Origin: Pseudomonas japonica
GTDB taxonomy: Bacteria; Pseudomonadota; Gammaproteobacteria; Pseudomonadales; Pseudomonadaceae
Length of the DNA stretch: 64,000 bases
Assembly (NCBI RefSeq): GCF_013522925.1
Contig: NZ_JAAMQU010000005.1
Coordinates: forward strand, 310,001-374,000
Direction of reading: 5' to 3'
Shown: positions 34,687-42,817 of the stretch, piece after piece
Position numbering within the stretch: the first letter of the stretch is position 1
Layout of the letters: each line of letters opens with the position of its first letter
The notes under the pieces: model-generated
The model's database searches: none
Told to the model about the DNA's origin: nothing
What the model saw: only the letters and a program-made list of their open reading frames with translations
Translations under genes and position numbers: made by a program

Positions 34687-36051
34687 TTAGCCATTCAGCG
34701 CATTAAGGGTCAGGTCCAGGCACAAGCGCGCCTTGGTCACCAGTTCATCGATTTCATCGCGGCTGATCACCAAAGGCGGAGCGATGATCATGGTGTCACC
34801 CACCGCTCGCATGATCAGGCCGTTATCGAAGCAGAACTGCCGGCAGATCATCCCGGCCCCACGCCCTTCATGCCGCGCCCGGGTTGCCTTGTCTTTCACC
34901 AGCTCGATCGCGCCCAGCATGCCTAACCCTCGGACCTCGCCCACCAGTGGGTGGTCTTCGAGCTCCCGCAGGCGTTTCTGCAAATATGGTGCCGTTTCGC
35001 TCTTCACCGTTTCGATGATTTTTTCTTCACGCAGCAGGCGCAGGTTGGCCAGGCCAACCGCAGCGGCAACGGGGTGCCCGGAATAGGTAAAGCCGTGGTT
35101 GAAATCGCCGCCCTCGCTGATCACCCGCGCCACCCGGTCCCGAACGATCACGCCACCCATGGGTACGTACCCGGAGGTAAGGCCCTTGGCGATGGTCATC
35201 AGGTCTGGCTTGAGGTCGTAGTAGTCGCTACCGAACCACTCACCCGTGCGACCGAAACCACAGATCACCTCATCGGCCACGAACAGAATGTCGTATTTGG
35301 CGAGGATTTCCTTGATGCGCGGCCAGTAGGTTTCTGGCGGAATGATCACACCGCCCGCCCCTTGGATAGGCTCGGCGATAAAGGCGCCTACCTGGTCTTC
35401 GCCCAGCTCGAGAATCTTTTCTTCGAGCTGGTTCGCGGCCCACACCCCGAACTCTTCGGGGCTCATGTCCCCGCCTTCACCGAACCAGTACGGTTGCGCA
35501 ATGTGCACAATGCCGGGGATCGGCAGGTCGCCCTGCTCGTGCATCCCGGACATGCCGCCCAGGCTGGCGCCAGCCACGGTAGAGCCGTGGTAGCCGTTGA
35601 TACGGCTGATGATGGTTTTCTTGCCTGGCTTGCCCTGCAGTGCCCAGTAATGACGAACCAGCCGCAATACGGTGTCGTTCCCTTCCGAGCCGGAACCTGT
35701 GAAGAACACATGGCTCATGCCTTCGGGCGCCACCTCCACAATCGCGCGCGCCAGCTCCAGCGCAGGCGGGTGAGCGGTCTGGAAGAACAGATTGTAATAA
35801 GGCAGCTCGCGCATCTGGGCAGCGGCGGCCTCCACCAGCTCCTCGCGGCCATAACCCACCGCCACGCACCACAGGCCGGCCATGCCGTCGAGGATCTTGT
35901 GCCCCTCGCTGTCCCACAGGTGCACGCCCTGCGCCTTGGTAATGATGCGCGGGCCTTTTTCCTTCAGCTGCTTGTAGTCGCTGAAAGGCGCCAGGTGATG
36001 GTCGCCACTGAGGGATTGCCACTGCAGGGTTTGTGGATTGTTATTGCTCAT
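34687..36051 (-). CDS. spuC: putrescine/polyamine-pyruvate aminotransferase
   Basis: 454-residue PLP class-III aminotransferase. It moves the amino group of putrescine or related diamines to pyruvate. Conserved: DGMAGLWCVAVGYGREELVEA, FFTGSGSEGNDTVLRLVRHYWALQG, HGSTVAGASLGGM, VADEVICGFGRTGEWFGSD and the PLP lysine in MTIAKGLTSGYVPMGG. AGGAG is followed by two ATGs (36057, 36051); the second gives normal spacing. Codons 3-5 form AATAACAA, a Crc/Hfq-type motif. It lies between spuB and spuD in the expected order. Confidence 0.94.
   Translation of the reverse strand: MSNNNPQTLQWQSLSGDHHLAPFSDYKQLKEKGPRIITKAQGVHLWDSEGHKILDGMAGLWCVAVGYGREELVEAAAAQMRELPYYNLFFQTAHPPALELARAIVEVAPEGMSHVFFTGSGSEGNDTVLRLVRHYWALQGKPGKKTIISRINGYHGSTVAGASLGGMSGMHEQGDLPIPGIVHIAQPYWFGEGGDMSPEEFGVWAANQLEEKILELGEDQVGAFIAEPIQGAGGVIIPPETYWPRIKEILAKYDILFVADEVICGFGRTGEWFGSDYYDLKPDLMTIAKGLTSGYVPMGGVIVRDRVARVISEGGDFNHGFTYSGHPVAAAVGLANLRLLREEKIIETVKSETAPYLQKRLRELEDHPLVGEVRGLGMLGAIELVKDKATRARHEGRGAGMICRQFCFDNGLIMRAVGDTMIIAPPLVISRDEIDELVTKARLCLDLTLNALNG
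36038..36045 (-). promoter_or_regulatory. Crc/Hfq-type A-rich motif at spuC start
   Basis: AATAACAA fits AANAANAA and lies just inside the spuC coding region (codons 3-5). Hfq with Crc binds such motifs near start codons in Pseudomonas to repress less-preferred carbon and nitrogen routes, including polyamine use. Family rule applied to sequence; binding not shown. Confidence 0.45.
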
Positions 36052-36097
36052 TTTCATCTCCTGAGCCGGCAGGCCCTCAAGGCCAGGCCGGTAACGA

Positions 36098-37456
36098 TCA
36101 GACCGCGAACAGCAGGAACTCCCGTTCCCACGAACTGATCACGCGCTTGAAGTTTTCGTGTTCCGCCCGCTTCACCGCCACATACCCGGTCACAAACTTG
36201 CGACCCAGGTATTTCTCGATGGTCTTGCAGGTTTCCATGCGCTCCAACGCGTCCTCGATGGTCAGCGGCAGGCGCAGGTTGCGCCGCTCGTAACCGCGAC
36301 CGTGGACCGGGGCGCTGGGAGGAATGCCCTCGACCATGCCGATGTAGCCACACAGCAAGCTGGCAGCGATGGCCAGGTAGGGGTTGGCATCCGCGCCCGG
36401 CAAACGGTTTTCCACGCGGCGGTTTTGCGGGGTAGCATCCGGCACGCGCAACCCTACGGTGCGGTTTTCCTCGCCCCACTCCACGTTTACAGGCGCAGAG
36501 GTATCCGGCAGGAAGCGGCGGAACGAGTTCACGTTCGGGGCGAACAACGGCAGCAGCTCCGGGATGTACTTCTGCAAGCCGCCCACATGGTGCAGGAACA
36601 GCTGGCTCATGGAACCGTCTTCGTTGGAGAAGATGCTGCGGCCGGTGTCCACGCTCACCACGCTCTGGTGCAAGTGCATGGCGCTGCCGGGCTCGCCAGT
36701 CATCGGCTTGGCCATGAAGGTGGCAGCCACGTTGTGCTTGAGCGCCGCCTCGCGCATGGTGCGCTTGAACACCACGATCTGGTCTGCCAGAGCCAGGGCG
36801 CTGCCATGACGGAAGTTGATTTCCATCTGCGCCGTGCCGTCCTCGTGAATCAGCGTGTCGAGGTCCAGGTTCTGCAGTTCGCACCAGTCGTACACGTCTT
36901 CGAACAGCGGGTCGAACTCATTCGCGGCTTCGATGGAAAACGACTGCCGGCCTGTCTCCGGACGGCCAGAGCGGCCAATCGGTGGCTGCAGCGGGAAGTC
37001 CGGGTCGTCGCAACGCTTGGTCAGGTAGAACTCCATTTCCGGCGCCACGATCGGCTGCCAGCCGCGGTCGGCATAGAGCTTGAGCACCTTCTTGAGCACG
37101 TTACGGGGCGACAGCTCGATCGGGTTGCCTTGCTTGTCGTAGGTATCGTGAATCACCTGGGCGGTAGGCTCGATCGCCCAAGGTACAAGGAAAACGGCGT
37201 TCTCGTCCGGCCGGCAGAGCATGTCGATGTCTGCAGGGTCGAGCAGCTCGTAATAGATGTCGTCTTCTACGTAGTCGCCCGTTACGGTCTGCAGCAATAC
37301 GCTTTCAGGCAGGCGCATGCCCTTTTCGGCGATAAACTTGTTCGTAGGCGAGATCTTGCCGCGGGTGATGCCGGTCAGGTCGCTGATCAGGCATTCAACT
37401 TCGGTGATCTTGTGCTTTTTCAACCAATCGGTGAGCTGGTCGAGGTTGGTACTCAT
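36098..37456 (-). CDS. spuB: gamma-glutamylpolyamine synthetase (glutamine synthetase family)
   Basis: 452-residue GS-fold ligase that joins glutamate to putrescine or other polyamines with ATP, the first step of the gamma-glutamylation route. GS motifs: PEMEFYLT and DGTAQMEINFRHG (metal and glutamate sites), FMAKPMTGEPGSAMHLHQSV (ATP/metal), NRTVGLRVPDATPQNRRVENRLPGADANPYLAIAASL. The GlnA adenylylation-loop tyrosine motif is not seen. ATG 37456 follows GAGG; two earlier in-frame starts add only six residues. It heads the leftward spu series. A hairpin lies between its promoter side and ribosome site. Confidence 0.92.
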   Translation of the reverse strand: MSTNLDQLTDWLKKHKITEVECLISDLTGITRGKISPTNKFIAEKGMRLPESVLLQTVTGDYVEDDIYYELLDPADIDMLCRPDENAVFLVPWAIEPTAQVIHDTYDKQGNPIELSPRNVLKKVLKLYADRGWQPIVAPEMEFYLTKRCDDPDFPLQPPIGRSGRPETGRQSFSIEAANEFDPLFEDVYDWCELQNLDLDTLIHEDGTAQMEINFRHGSALALADQIVVFKRTMREAALKHNVAATFMAKPMTGEPGSAMHLHQSVVSVDTGRSIFSNEDGSMSQLFLHHVGGLQKYIPELLPLFAPNVNSFRRFLPDTSAPVNVEWGEENRTVGLRVPDATPQNRRVENRLPGADANPYLAIAASLLCGYIGMVEGIPPSAPVHGRGYERRNLRLPLTIEDALERMETCKTIEKYLGRKFVTGYVAVKRAEHENFKRVISSWEREFLLFAV

Positions 37457-38037
37457 AAATACCTCAGGAGGCAAGGCCCAGGCTCGGCGGAGCCGGGGGT
37501 TTTTGACGTGTACGCGTCAGAGTATGGTGGAGCATGCTGCTTGAACGTGCCACGCGGTGTTGCCTCGGGCCAGGCGACTCGCCTGTGGCCCAATACCGGG
37601 CAACAACGGACGCGCGCCCTCGAGAACGGCCAGGCGGCAAGCCGGGCAGGTACGTCGAAGCGACTTCTGGCAGTATGGTAATACGAACCTGTGAAAGTTC
37701 GTGGAGCGCTCCAGTCGAGCCAGAGGCTTTGTAATGATAGGGTGTTACGTGCCCTGCGTTGTCCGCCCAGCCGCGAGCGCTAGACATCCGAGCTTCAGCC
37801 GGCCGGGTCGGCAAGGCCTTTGCAGCATGTTCGGTGCAGTTCTGGCCAGTCGATGCCAGTTGACGCAAGGCGTGAAACGCCCGTGCGAGCCAGGCATTCG
37901 CGCCAGTACATAGCAGGCGTGCCATGATATTCCCCGTTATTGTTGCTGTTATGGGATGCAACCGAGCTTAGCGCCGTTCAATTTTTTATACAACACTCCG
38001 TAAAAAATTCAGCACGGCGAAAAAGGAGATTCAGAAC
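37457..38037. other. Gene-free stretch upstream of spuB
   Basis: No supported gene in this divergent gap. A 165-codon leftward frame (37464-37961) has no family features and ends just upstream of spuB. The stretch from 37960 to 38020 is AT-rich (ATTTTTTATA and TAAAAAATTC) unlike its surroundings, as promoters are. P. aeruginosa carries spuA, a gamma-glutamyl hydrolase gene, between these two synthetases; no trace of it is seen here. Confidence 0.5.
37481..37505 (+). terminator. Terminator-like hairpin upstream of spuB
   Basis: On the plus strand GGCTC (37481-37485) pairs with GAGCC (37490-37494), then GGGGG and six T residues (37500-37505). It would end rightward transcription that reads antisense out of spuB. 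On the spuB mRNA it forms a small hairpin 10-20 bases before the ribosome site, so it may also affect spuB translation. Confidence 0.45.
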
Positions 38038-38070
38038 ATGACGGAAAACTCAGCGGAAAACGCCCCCTGA
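38038..38070 (+). CDS. 10-codon ORF with strong ribosome site (candidate leader peptide)
   Basis: ATG at 38038 follows AAAAAGGAGAT (GGAG 38024-38027, spacing 10), the best ribosome site in the region. It encodes MTENSAENAP and a TGA. It lies 131 bp upstream of the spuI-like gene and just before an NtrC-type dyad. It may be a leader peptide or the start of a decayed gene. The peptide has no run of a single amino acid to suggest classical attenuation. Not a known family. Confidence 0.35.
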   Translation: MTENSAENAP

Positions 38071-38071
38071 C

Positions 38072-38096
38072 AGTGCGAAAACACCCAAATCGCACT
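38072..38096. promoter_or_regulatory. Inverted repeat AGTGCGA-N11-TCGCACT
   Basis: A perfect 7-bp inverted repeat directly after the 10-codon ORF. Its right arm is shared with the NtrC-like dyad at 38092, and its left arm recurs in direct orientation as AGTGCAA at 38102. It could be a second regulator site or a small hairpin. Confidence 0.4.
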
Positions 38097-38106
38097 CATT
38101 TAGTGC
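38092..38106. promoter_or_regulatory. NtrC-type enhancer site
   Basis: GCAC-TCATTTA-GTGC matches the GCAC-N7-GTGC pattern of NtrC sites, with the inner T/A also symmetric. It stands 96 bp upstream of the spuI-like synthetase. NtrC would activate a sigma-54 promoter; none with the canonical spacing of GG and GC was found, so the target promoter is open. Confidence 0.5.
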
Positions 38107-38181
38107 AAAAATGGGTCAGCTTGACTTCGTGTTGGCTTTCGGATTGACTGAGACGCTTGTAAGCCAATGATTGAAATTTTT

Positions 38182-38189
38182 AACAACAA
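38182..38189 (+). promoter_or_regulatory. Crc/Hfq catabolite motif before spuI
   Basis: AACAACAA is an exact AANAANAA motif adjoining the AAAGGTG ribosome site of the spuI-like gene. Hfq/Crc bound here would block translation during growth on preferred carbon sources. Predicted from the known motif only. Confidence 0.6.
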
Positions 38190-38201
38190 AGGTGTTGCAT
38201 C

Positions 38202-39578
38202 ATGTCGGTACCCCCGCGTGCCGTTCAGCTTAATGAAGCGAACGCATTCCTTAAGGATCATCCTGAGGTTCTGTACGTCGACCTTCTGATTGCAGATATG
38301 AATGGTGTAGTGCGTGGCAAGCGCATCGAGCGCACCAGCCTGCACAAAGTGTACGAAAAAGGCATCAACCTCCCGGCATCGTTGTTTGCACTGGATATCA
38401 ACGGTTCCACGGTGGAAAGCACCGGCCTGGGCCTGGATATCGGCGATGCGGATCGGATCTGCTATCCCATTCCCAATACCCTCAGCAATGAGCCATGGCA
38501 GAAGCGCCCAACCGCGCAGCTGCTGATGACCATGCATGAGCTTGAAGGCGAACCCTTCTTCGCGGACCCTCGCGAGGTGTTGCGCCAGGTAGTACAGAAG
38601 TTCGACGACCTGGGGCTGACCATCTGCGCCGCGTTCGAACTCGAGTTTTATCTGATCGACCAGGAAAACGTGAATGGCCGGCCTCAGCCGCCCCGCTCGC
38701 CTATCTCCGGTAAACGCCCTCAATCGACCCAGGTTTACCTGATCGACGATCTGGACGAATACGTCGATTGCCTGCAGGACATTCTCGAAGGCGCCAAGGA
38801 GCAGCACATTCCTGCCGACGCCATCGTGAAGGAAAGCGCGCCGGCACAGTTCGAGGTGAACCTTCACCACGTTGCCGACCCGCTTAAGGCCTGCGACTAC
38901 GCGGTACTGCTCAAGCGGCTGATCAAGAACATTGCCTACGACCATGAAATGGACACCACCTTCATGGCCAAGCCCTACCCAGGGCAGGCAGGCAATGGCC
39001 TGCACGTGCATATCTCGATCCTGGACAGGGACGGCAAGAATATCTTCACCAGCGAGGATCCCGAGCAGAACGCCGCATTGCGTAACGCAATCGGCGGTGT
39101 GCTCGAGACCCTGCCGGCCTCCATGGCCTTCCTGTGCCCGAACGTGAACTCCTACCGCCGCTTTGGCGCGCAGTTCTATGTACCGAACTCGCCTACCTGG
39201 GGCCTGGACAACCGTACCGTGGCGCTGCGTGTGCCAACCGGCGCGCCGGATTCCGTACGCATCGAGCACCGCGTCGCGGGTGCGGACGCCAACCCGTATC
39301 TGCTGATGGCGGCCGTATTGGCGGGTATCCACCATGGCTTGACCAGCAAGTGCGACCCGGGTGCGCCGCTGGAAGGCAACGCCTACGAGCAGACCGAGCC
39401 CAGCTTGCCGAACAACCTGCGGGACGCATTACGGGCGCTGGACGACAGCGAAATCATGGCGAAGTACATCGACCCGAAGTACATCGACATCTTCGTGGCC
39501 TGCAAGGAAAGCGAACTGGCGGAATTCGAGCACTCCATCTCGGACCTCGAGTACAACTGGTACTTGCACACGGTGTAG
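38202..39578 (+). CDS. spuI: gamma-glutamylpolyamine synthetase, second copy (SpuI-like)
   Basis: 458-residue GS-fold protein, a diverged paralogue of SpuB. Conserved: YVDLLIADMNGVVRGKRI, AAFELEFYLID, APAQFEVNLHHVADPLKACD, TFMAKPYPGQAGNGLHVHISILD, WGLDNRTVALRVPTGAPDSVRIEHRVAGADANPYLLMAAVLAG. Differing substrate-side residues suggest another polyamine preference from SpuB. It is preceded by an NtrC-type site and a Crc motif, indicating nitrogen and carbon control. Likely substrates are putrescine, spermidine, cadaverine or diaminopropane; which cannot be told. A TetR gene follows 50 bp later. Confidence 0.88.
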   Translation: MSVPPRAVQLNEANAFLKDHPEVLYVDLLIADMNGVVRGKRIERTSLHKVYEKGINLPASLFALDINGSTVESTGLGLDIGDADRICYPIPNTLSNEPWQKRPTAQLLMTMHELEGEPFFADPREVLRQVVQKFDDLGLTICAAFELEFYLIDQENVNGRPQPPRSPISGKRPQSTQVYLIDDLDEYVDCLQDILEGAKEQHIPADAIVKESAPAQFEVNLHHVADPLKACDYAVLLKRLIKNIAYDHEMDTTFMAKPYPGQAGNGLHVHISILDRDGKNIFTSEDPEQNAALRNAIGGVLETLPASMAFLCPNVNSYRRFGAQFYVPNSPTWGLDNRTVALRVPTGAPDSVRIEHRVAGADANPYLLMAAVLAGIHHGLTSKCDPGAPLEGNAYEQTEPSLPNNLRDALRALDDSEIMAKYIDPKYIDIFVACKESELAEFEHSISDLEYNWYLHTV

Positions 39579-39628
39579 GGCAGCAAGGTTCAGGCTAGAA
39601 TGCGGGCTGCCTTCAGGGAGCCCGTTTC

Positions 39629-40267
39629 ATGCCTCGTACTGTCACCAGCCGCAAACCCCGCCCAGGCAGCCAGGCGAGGATCGACTCGATCCTGGCGGCT
39701 GCCCGTACGTTGCTGGTTCGGGATGGGGTAGCCGGGCTGTCGGTGTATGCCGTAGCAGAGCTGGCGCAGATTCCACCCTCTTCGGTATATCACTTCTTCC
39801 CAAGCGTTCCTTCTTTGCTCGAGGGGCTTACCGCCGATATTCACGCGGCGTTTCGCGCATGCCTCGAAGCCCCCATCGACTCATCAGCCTTGTACAACTG
39901 GCACGACCTATCGCGGCTGGTCGAGCAGCGCATGCTCAGCCTGTACAACGAGGACGCCGCGGCACGGCAGTTGATTCTGGCGCAGCATGGCCTGAGCGAA
40001 GTGACCCAAGCAGACCGGCGCCATGACATCGAGCTGGGAGCGCTGATGCGGGACGTATTCGCCCGCCACTTCGTGTTACCGCAGCTGCCCGACGACGTGG
40101 ACGTGTTCACACTGGCCATGGAGCTGGGGGATCGGGTGTATGCGCGGTCGGTGCAGTTACACGGGGAGATTACACCCCGCCTGGCCGAGGAAGGCATGCG
40201 AGTGTTCGACGCCTACCTGGGCCTTTATCTGCCGCCTTACATGGCGAAGCGCGCGCCTGCCGTATAA
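39629..40267 (+). CDS. TetR/AcrR-family transcriptional regulator
   Basis: 212-residue regulator. The N-terminal helix-turn-helix (about 15-60) reads ARIDSILAAARTLLVRDGVAGLSVYAVAELAQIPPSSVYHFFPSVPSLLEGL, a TetR domain. The C-terminal ligand domain is not assignable to a substrate. GGGAGCC precedes the ATG. It lies downstream of the spuI-like gene in the same direction, so it may control polyamine genes or itself. Confidence 0.85.
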   Translation: MPRTVTSRKPRPGSQARIDSILAAARTLLVRDGVAGLSVYAVAELAQIPPSSVYHFFPSVPSLLEGLTADIHAAFRACLEAPIDSSALYNWHDLSRLVEQRMLSLYNEDAAARQLILAQHGLSEVTQADRRHDIELGALMRDVFARHFVLPQLPDDVDVFTLAMELGDRVYARSVQLHGEITPRLAEEGMRVFDAYLGLYLPPYMAKRAPAV

Positions 40268-40297
40268 ACCGACTCCCCGCGCCAAATGGGGGGCCCG

Positions 40298-40882
40298 TCA
40301 GCTACGGAGCGCCTTGGCCGCAGCGCTTGCCAGATCCTCGGCCGTGCGCCCGTCAGTGGTCGCGCCCAATGCCTTGAATGCCCAACCACCAGCCTCACGG
40401 CTGAGACACGCCATCACGATACCGGTATGCCGGCCTTTTTCAGAAAGATCGAAACGGGCCAGTTCCATTCCCGTGCTTGCGTCCAGGATGCGGCAATAGG
40501 CGTTCTGCACGCTTTCGAAGGTTTGCCCGGTAAAGCTGTTGACCGTGAATACCAGCTTCGCTGCTTCGGGGAGGAGCCGCAGGAGGTCGATTTCCAGGGT
40601 TTCGTCATCGCCATCGCCCTGGCCGGTGCGGTTATCGCCCGAATGGACGATGGCACCGTCTTTCGACGCCAGTTGACGGAACCAGACAAGGTCGAGCCGA
40701 TTGAGCGCGTTATCGAAAACGATGCAGGACGCGTCCAGGTCGATCTCGCCGGCGCGCATGAATTTGCCGAGGAAGCCGGTTCGGATAGGGTCCCAGCCCA
40801 ACCCGAGGGTAACTCGGGCAAGGGGGCCACCACTGGCCTTGTCGAGAGACACGCTTTGTTGCTTGCTGAGCGAAAGGGTCAT
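40298..40882 (-). CDS. TerD-family stress/tellurite protein
   Basis: 194-residue cytoplasmic TerD-like protein. The calcium-binding core is present: EIDLDASCIVFDNALNRLDLVWF and HSGDNRTGQGDGDDETLEIDLLRLL, followed by LVFTVNSFTGQTFESVQNAYCRI. Ter proteins usually come in clusters (terZABCDE) tied to tellurite, phage and stress resistance; this one stands alone. Convergent with the TetR gene. Ca2+ binding is from the family; the role here is unknown. Confidence 0.88.
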   Translation of the reverse strand: MTLSLSKQQSVSLDKASGGPLARVTLGLGWDPIRTGFLGKFMRAGEIDLDASCIVFDNALNRLDLVWFRQLASKDGAIVHSGDNRTGQGDGDDETLEIDLLRLLPEAAKLVFTVNSFTGQTFESVQNAYCRILDASTGMELARFDLSEKGRHTGIVMACLSREAGGWAFKALGATTDGRTAEDLASAAAKALRS

Positions 40883-40977
40883 AGGAGGGCTGCCCGCTGG
40901 GGAAAAGCGCTACTGTAGAGCGCCCCCCAGAGGGTGTAAGCCAGCCGATTCCTTAACCTTCGTAGGAAATGTCAGGG

Positions 40978-41193
40978 TTAGAGTTTGGCGATGGAGACTT
41001 CAGTGGACTTCACGAAGGCAATGACCTCGCTGCCCACGCCCAGTTCGAGTTCCTTGACCGAGCGCGTGGTAATGACCGAGGTCACGATCCCGGAGGCGGT
41101 TTGCACATCGATTTCCGACAGTACGGGGCCTTCGATGATTTCCTTCACAGTGCCTTTGAACTGGTTGCGAACGTTGATGGCTTTGATGGTCAT
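40978..41193 (-). CDS. ssuF: molybdopterin-binding (Mop/TOBE) protein, SsuF-like
   Basis: 71-residue molbindin domain: MTIKAINVRNQFKGTVKEI, SEIDVQTASGIVTSVITTRSVKELELGVGSEVIAFVKSTEVSIAKL. Molbindins bind molybdate as oligomers. It ends the leftward ssu cluster in Pseudomonas, where the gene is called ssuF; its link to sulfonate use is by position and its exact function is unsettled. GAGGAAATCACC precedes the ATG at 41193. It is 20 bp downstream of ssuB. Confidence 0.85.
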   Translation of the reverse strand: MTIKAINVRNQFKGTVKEIIEGPVLSEIDVQTASGIVTSVITTRSVKELELGVGSEVIAFVKSTEVSIAKL

Positions 41194-41213
41194 GGTGATT
41201 TCCTCGGATGGCG

Positions 41214-42020
41214 TCAATAAGCCCAACGCAGTTGCGTGGGCAGGGGGGATGGGGGTTCCTGGATATCCTGCCCGGGCAACGAGAGCACCCGGTCCAGAAT
41301 GCGCGTTTCTATCTCTGCCAAGGCATGAGAGCCGCGCTGCCGCGGACGTGGCAGGTCTACAGCCACATCCAGGCCGATACGGCCTTCTTCAATGAGAATC
41401 ACTCGGTCCGCTACCGCGACAGCTTCCGCCACGTCGTGAGTCACCAGCAGCACGGTAAAGCGGTGCCGGGCCCAGAGCCGCTCGAGCAGCTGCTGCATTT
41501 CGATACGGGTCAGCGCATCGAGCGCGCCGAGTGGTTCGTCCAGCAACAAGAGGCGAGGCTCATGGATCAACGCCCGCGCCAGGGCCACGCGTTGCTTTTG
41601 CCCACCGGAGAGCGCGGCCGGCCATTCCTTGGCCCGCTCGGCGAGCCCCACGGCCTCCAGCGCCTCGAGCGCCTTGGGCTTCCAGTCACCCTTGAGGCCC
41701 AAGCCTACGTTTTCGATCACGGTTTTCCACGGCAACAGGCGCGGTTCCTGGAACATCAACCGGGTGTTCTCGCGTACGGTTGCCAGCGTGTCTTCGCCAC
41801 TGCCGAGCCGGCCACTGCTCGGCTTGTCCAACCCGGCCAGCAGGCGCAGCAAGGTGCTTTTGCCGCACCCGCTGCGGCCCACCACGGCGACGAACTGGCC
41901 TGCGGGAATATGCAAATCAATGCCCTGCAACACCTGCCGTTCGCCAAAGGTCTTGGTCAGGCTGTTCACATCCAGGCTGATGCCCCGGAGGAAATGCGGC
42001 GTTTCGTTCAAGACGCTCAT
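41214..42020 (-). CDS. ssuB: aliphatic sulfonate ABC transporter ATP-binding protein
   Basis: 268-residue ATPase of the SsuABC importer. Walker [12 protein letters not shown]-loop [13 protein letters not shown], signature [19 protein letters not shown], Walker [18 protein letters not shown]-loop VTHD. The ATG at 42020 overlaps the ssuC stop by ATGA. The open frame continues far upstream inside ssuC but without similarity. Likely induced by sulfate limitation with the rest of the operon. Confidence 0.94.
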   Translation of the reverse strand: MSVLNETPHFLRGISLDVNSLTKTFGERQVLQGIDLHIPAGQFVAVVGRSGCGKSTLLRLLAGLDKPSSGRLGSGEDTLATVRENTRLMFQEPRLLPWKTVIENVGLGLKGDWKPKALEALEAVGLAERAKEWPAALSGGQKQRVALARALIHEPRLLLLDEPLGALDALTRIEMQQLLERLWARHRFTVLLVTHDVAEAVAVADRVILIEEGRIGLDVAVDLPRPRQRGSHALAEIETRILDRVLSLPGQDIQEPPSPLPTQLRWAY

Positions 42021-42808
42021 GCGCGGCCCTCCTTCGCGGTTTGATAGGCAGGGTGCCAACGCAACCACACCCGCTCCAGGCCACGCGCGGCGAGGTCTGC
42101 CAGCTTGCCCAGCACGGCGTACAGCACGATGGCCAGCACCACCACGTCGGTTTGCAGAAACTCGCGGGCATTCATTGCCAGGTAACCGATGCCGGAGCTG
42201 GCAGAGATCGTCTCGGCGACGATGAGCGTCAGCCACATGAAGCCGAGCGCGAAGCGAACACCCACCAGGATCGAGGGGAGCGCGCCGGGAAGGATCACCT
42301 GCCAGAACAGCCCGAACCCCGACAGCCCATAGCTGCGCGACATTTCCAGCAAAGCCGGGTCTACGTTGCGAATGCCGTGGTAGGTGTTGAGGTAGACCGG
42401 GAACAGCGTGCCCAGCGCCACCAGGAAAATCTTGGCCGACTCGTCGATGCCGAACCATAGGATCACCAGCGGAATCAGCGCCAGGTGCGGAACGTTGCGA
42501 ATCATCTGTACCGAGCTGTCGAGTAACCGTTCGCCCCACCGCGACAGCCCCGTGATAAAGCCTAGCGCCAGGCCGATGCTGCCGCCGATGGCAAAGCCCA
42601 CCGCTGCGCGCCAGCTACTGATTGCCAGGTGGGTCCAGATTTCGCCAGAGCGCACCAGTTGTACACCCGCCTCCAGTACGGCGCTGGGCGCGGGAAGAAT
42701 GCGGGTGGAAAGCCAGCCCGCGCTCACTGCCAGTTGCCAGACGGCGAGCAGCAGCACGGGCAAGGCCCATGGCGCCAGCCGGTCGGCGGTTCTACGCGAA
42801 ATGCTCAT
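42017..42808 (-). CDS. ssuC: aliphatic sulfonate ABC transporter permease
   Basis: 263-residue inner-membrane permease with six helices and the EAA loop [30 protein letters not shown]. SsuC/TauC/NrtB type. It follows ssuD by 9 bp and overlaps ssuB by ATGA. A second, separate permease of the same type, tauC, is encoded at 50765. Confidence 0.94.
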   Translation of the reverse strand: MSISRRTADRLAPWALPVLLLAVWQLAVSAGWLSTRILPAPSAVLEAGVQLVRSGEIWTHLAISSWRAAVGFAIGGSIGLALGFITGLSRWGERLLDSSVQMIRNVPHLALIPLVILWFGIDESAKIFLVALGTLFPVYLNTYHGIRNVDPALLEMSRSYGLSGFGLFWQVILPGALPSILVGVRFALGFMWLTLIVAETISASSGIGYLAMNAREFLQTDVVVLAIVLYAVLGKLADLAARGLERVWLRWHPAYQTAKEGRA

Positions 42809-42817
42809 CTCGCCCCC

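Noticed and set aside
37541..37557. sigma-54-like GGCAC...GC upstream of spuB on the minus strand
   Set aside because: The spacing between GG and GC is 9 or 12 bases, not the required 10.
37464..37961. 165-codon leftward ORF upstream of spuB
   Set aside because: No similarity to SpuA or other families; it would end only 7 bp from the spuB start and has no good ribosome site. Treated as non-coding.
38133..38150. sigma-54-like TTGGC...TTGAC before spuI
   Set aside because: GG is followed at 10 bases by GA, not GC, so the -12 element is defective.
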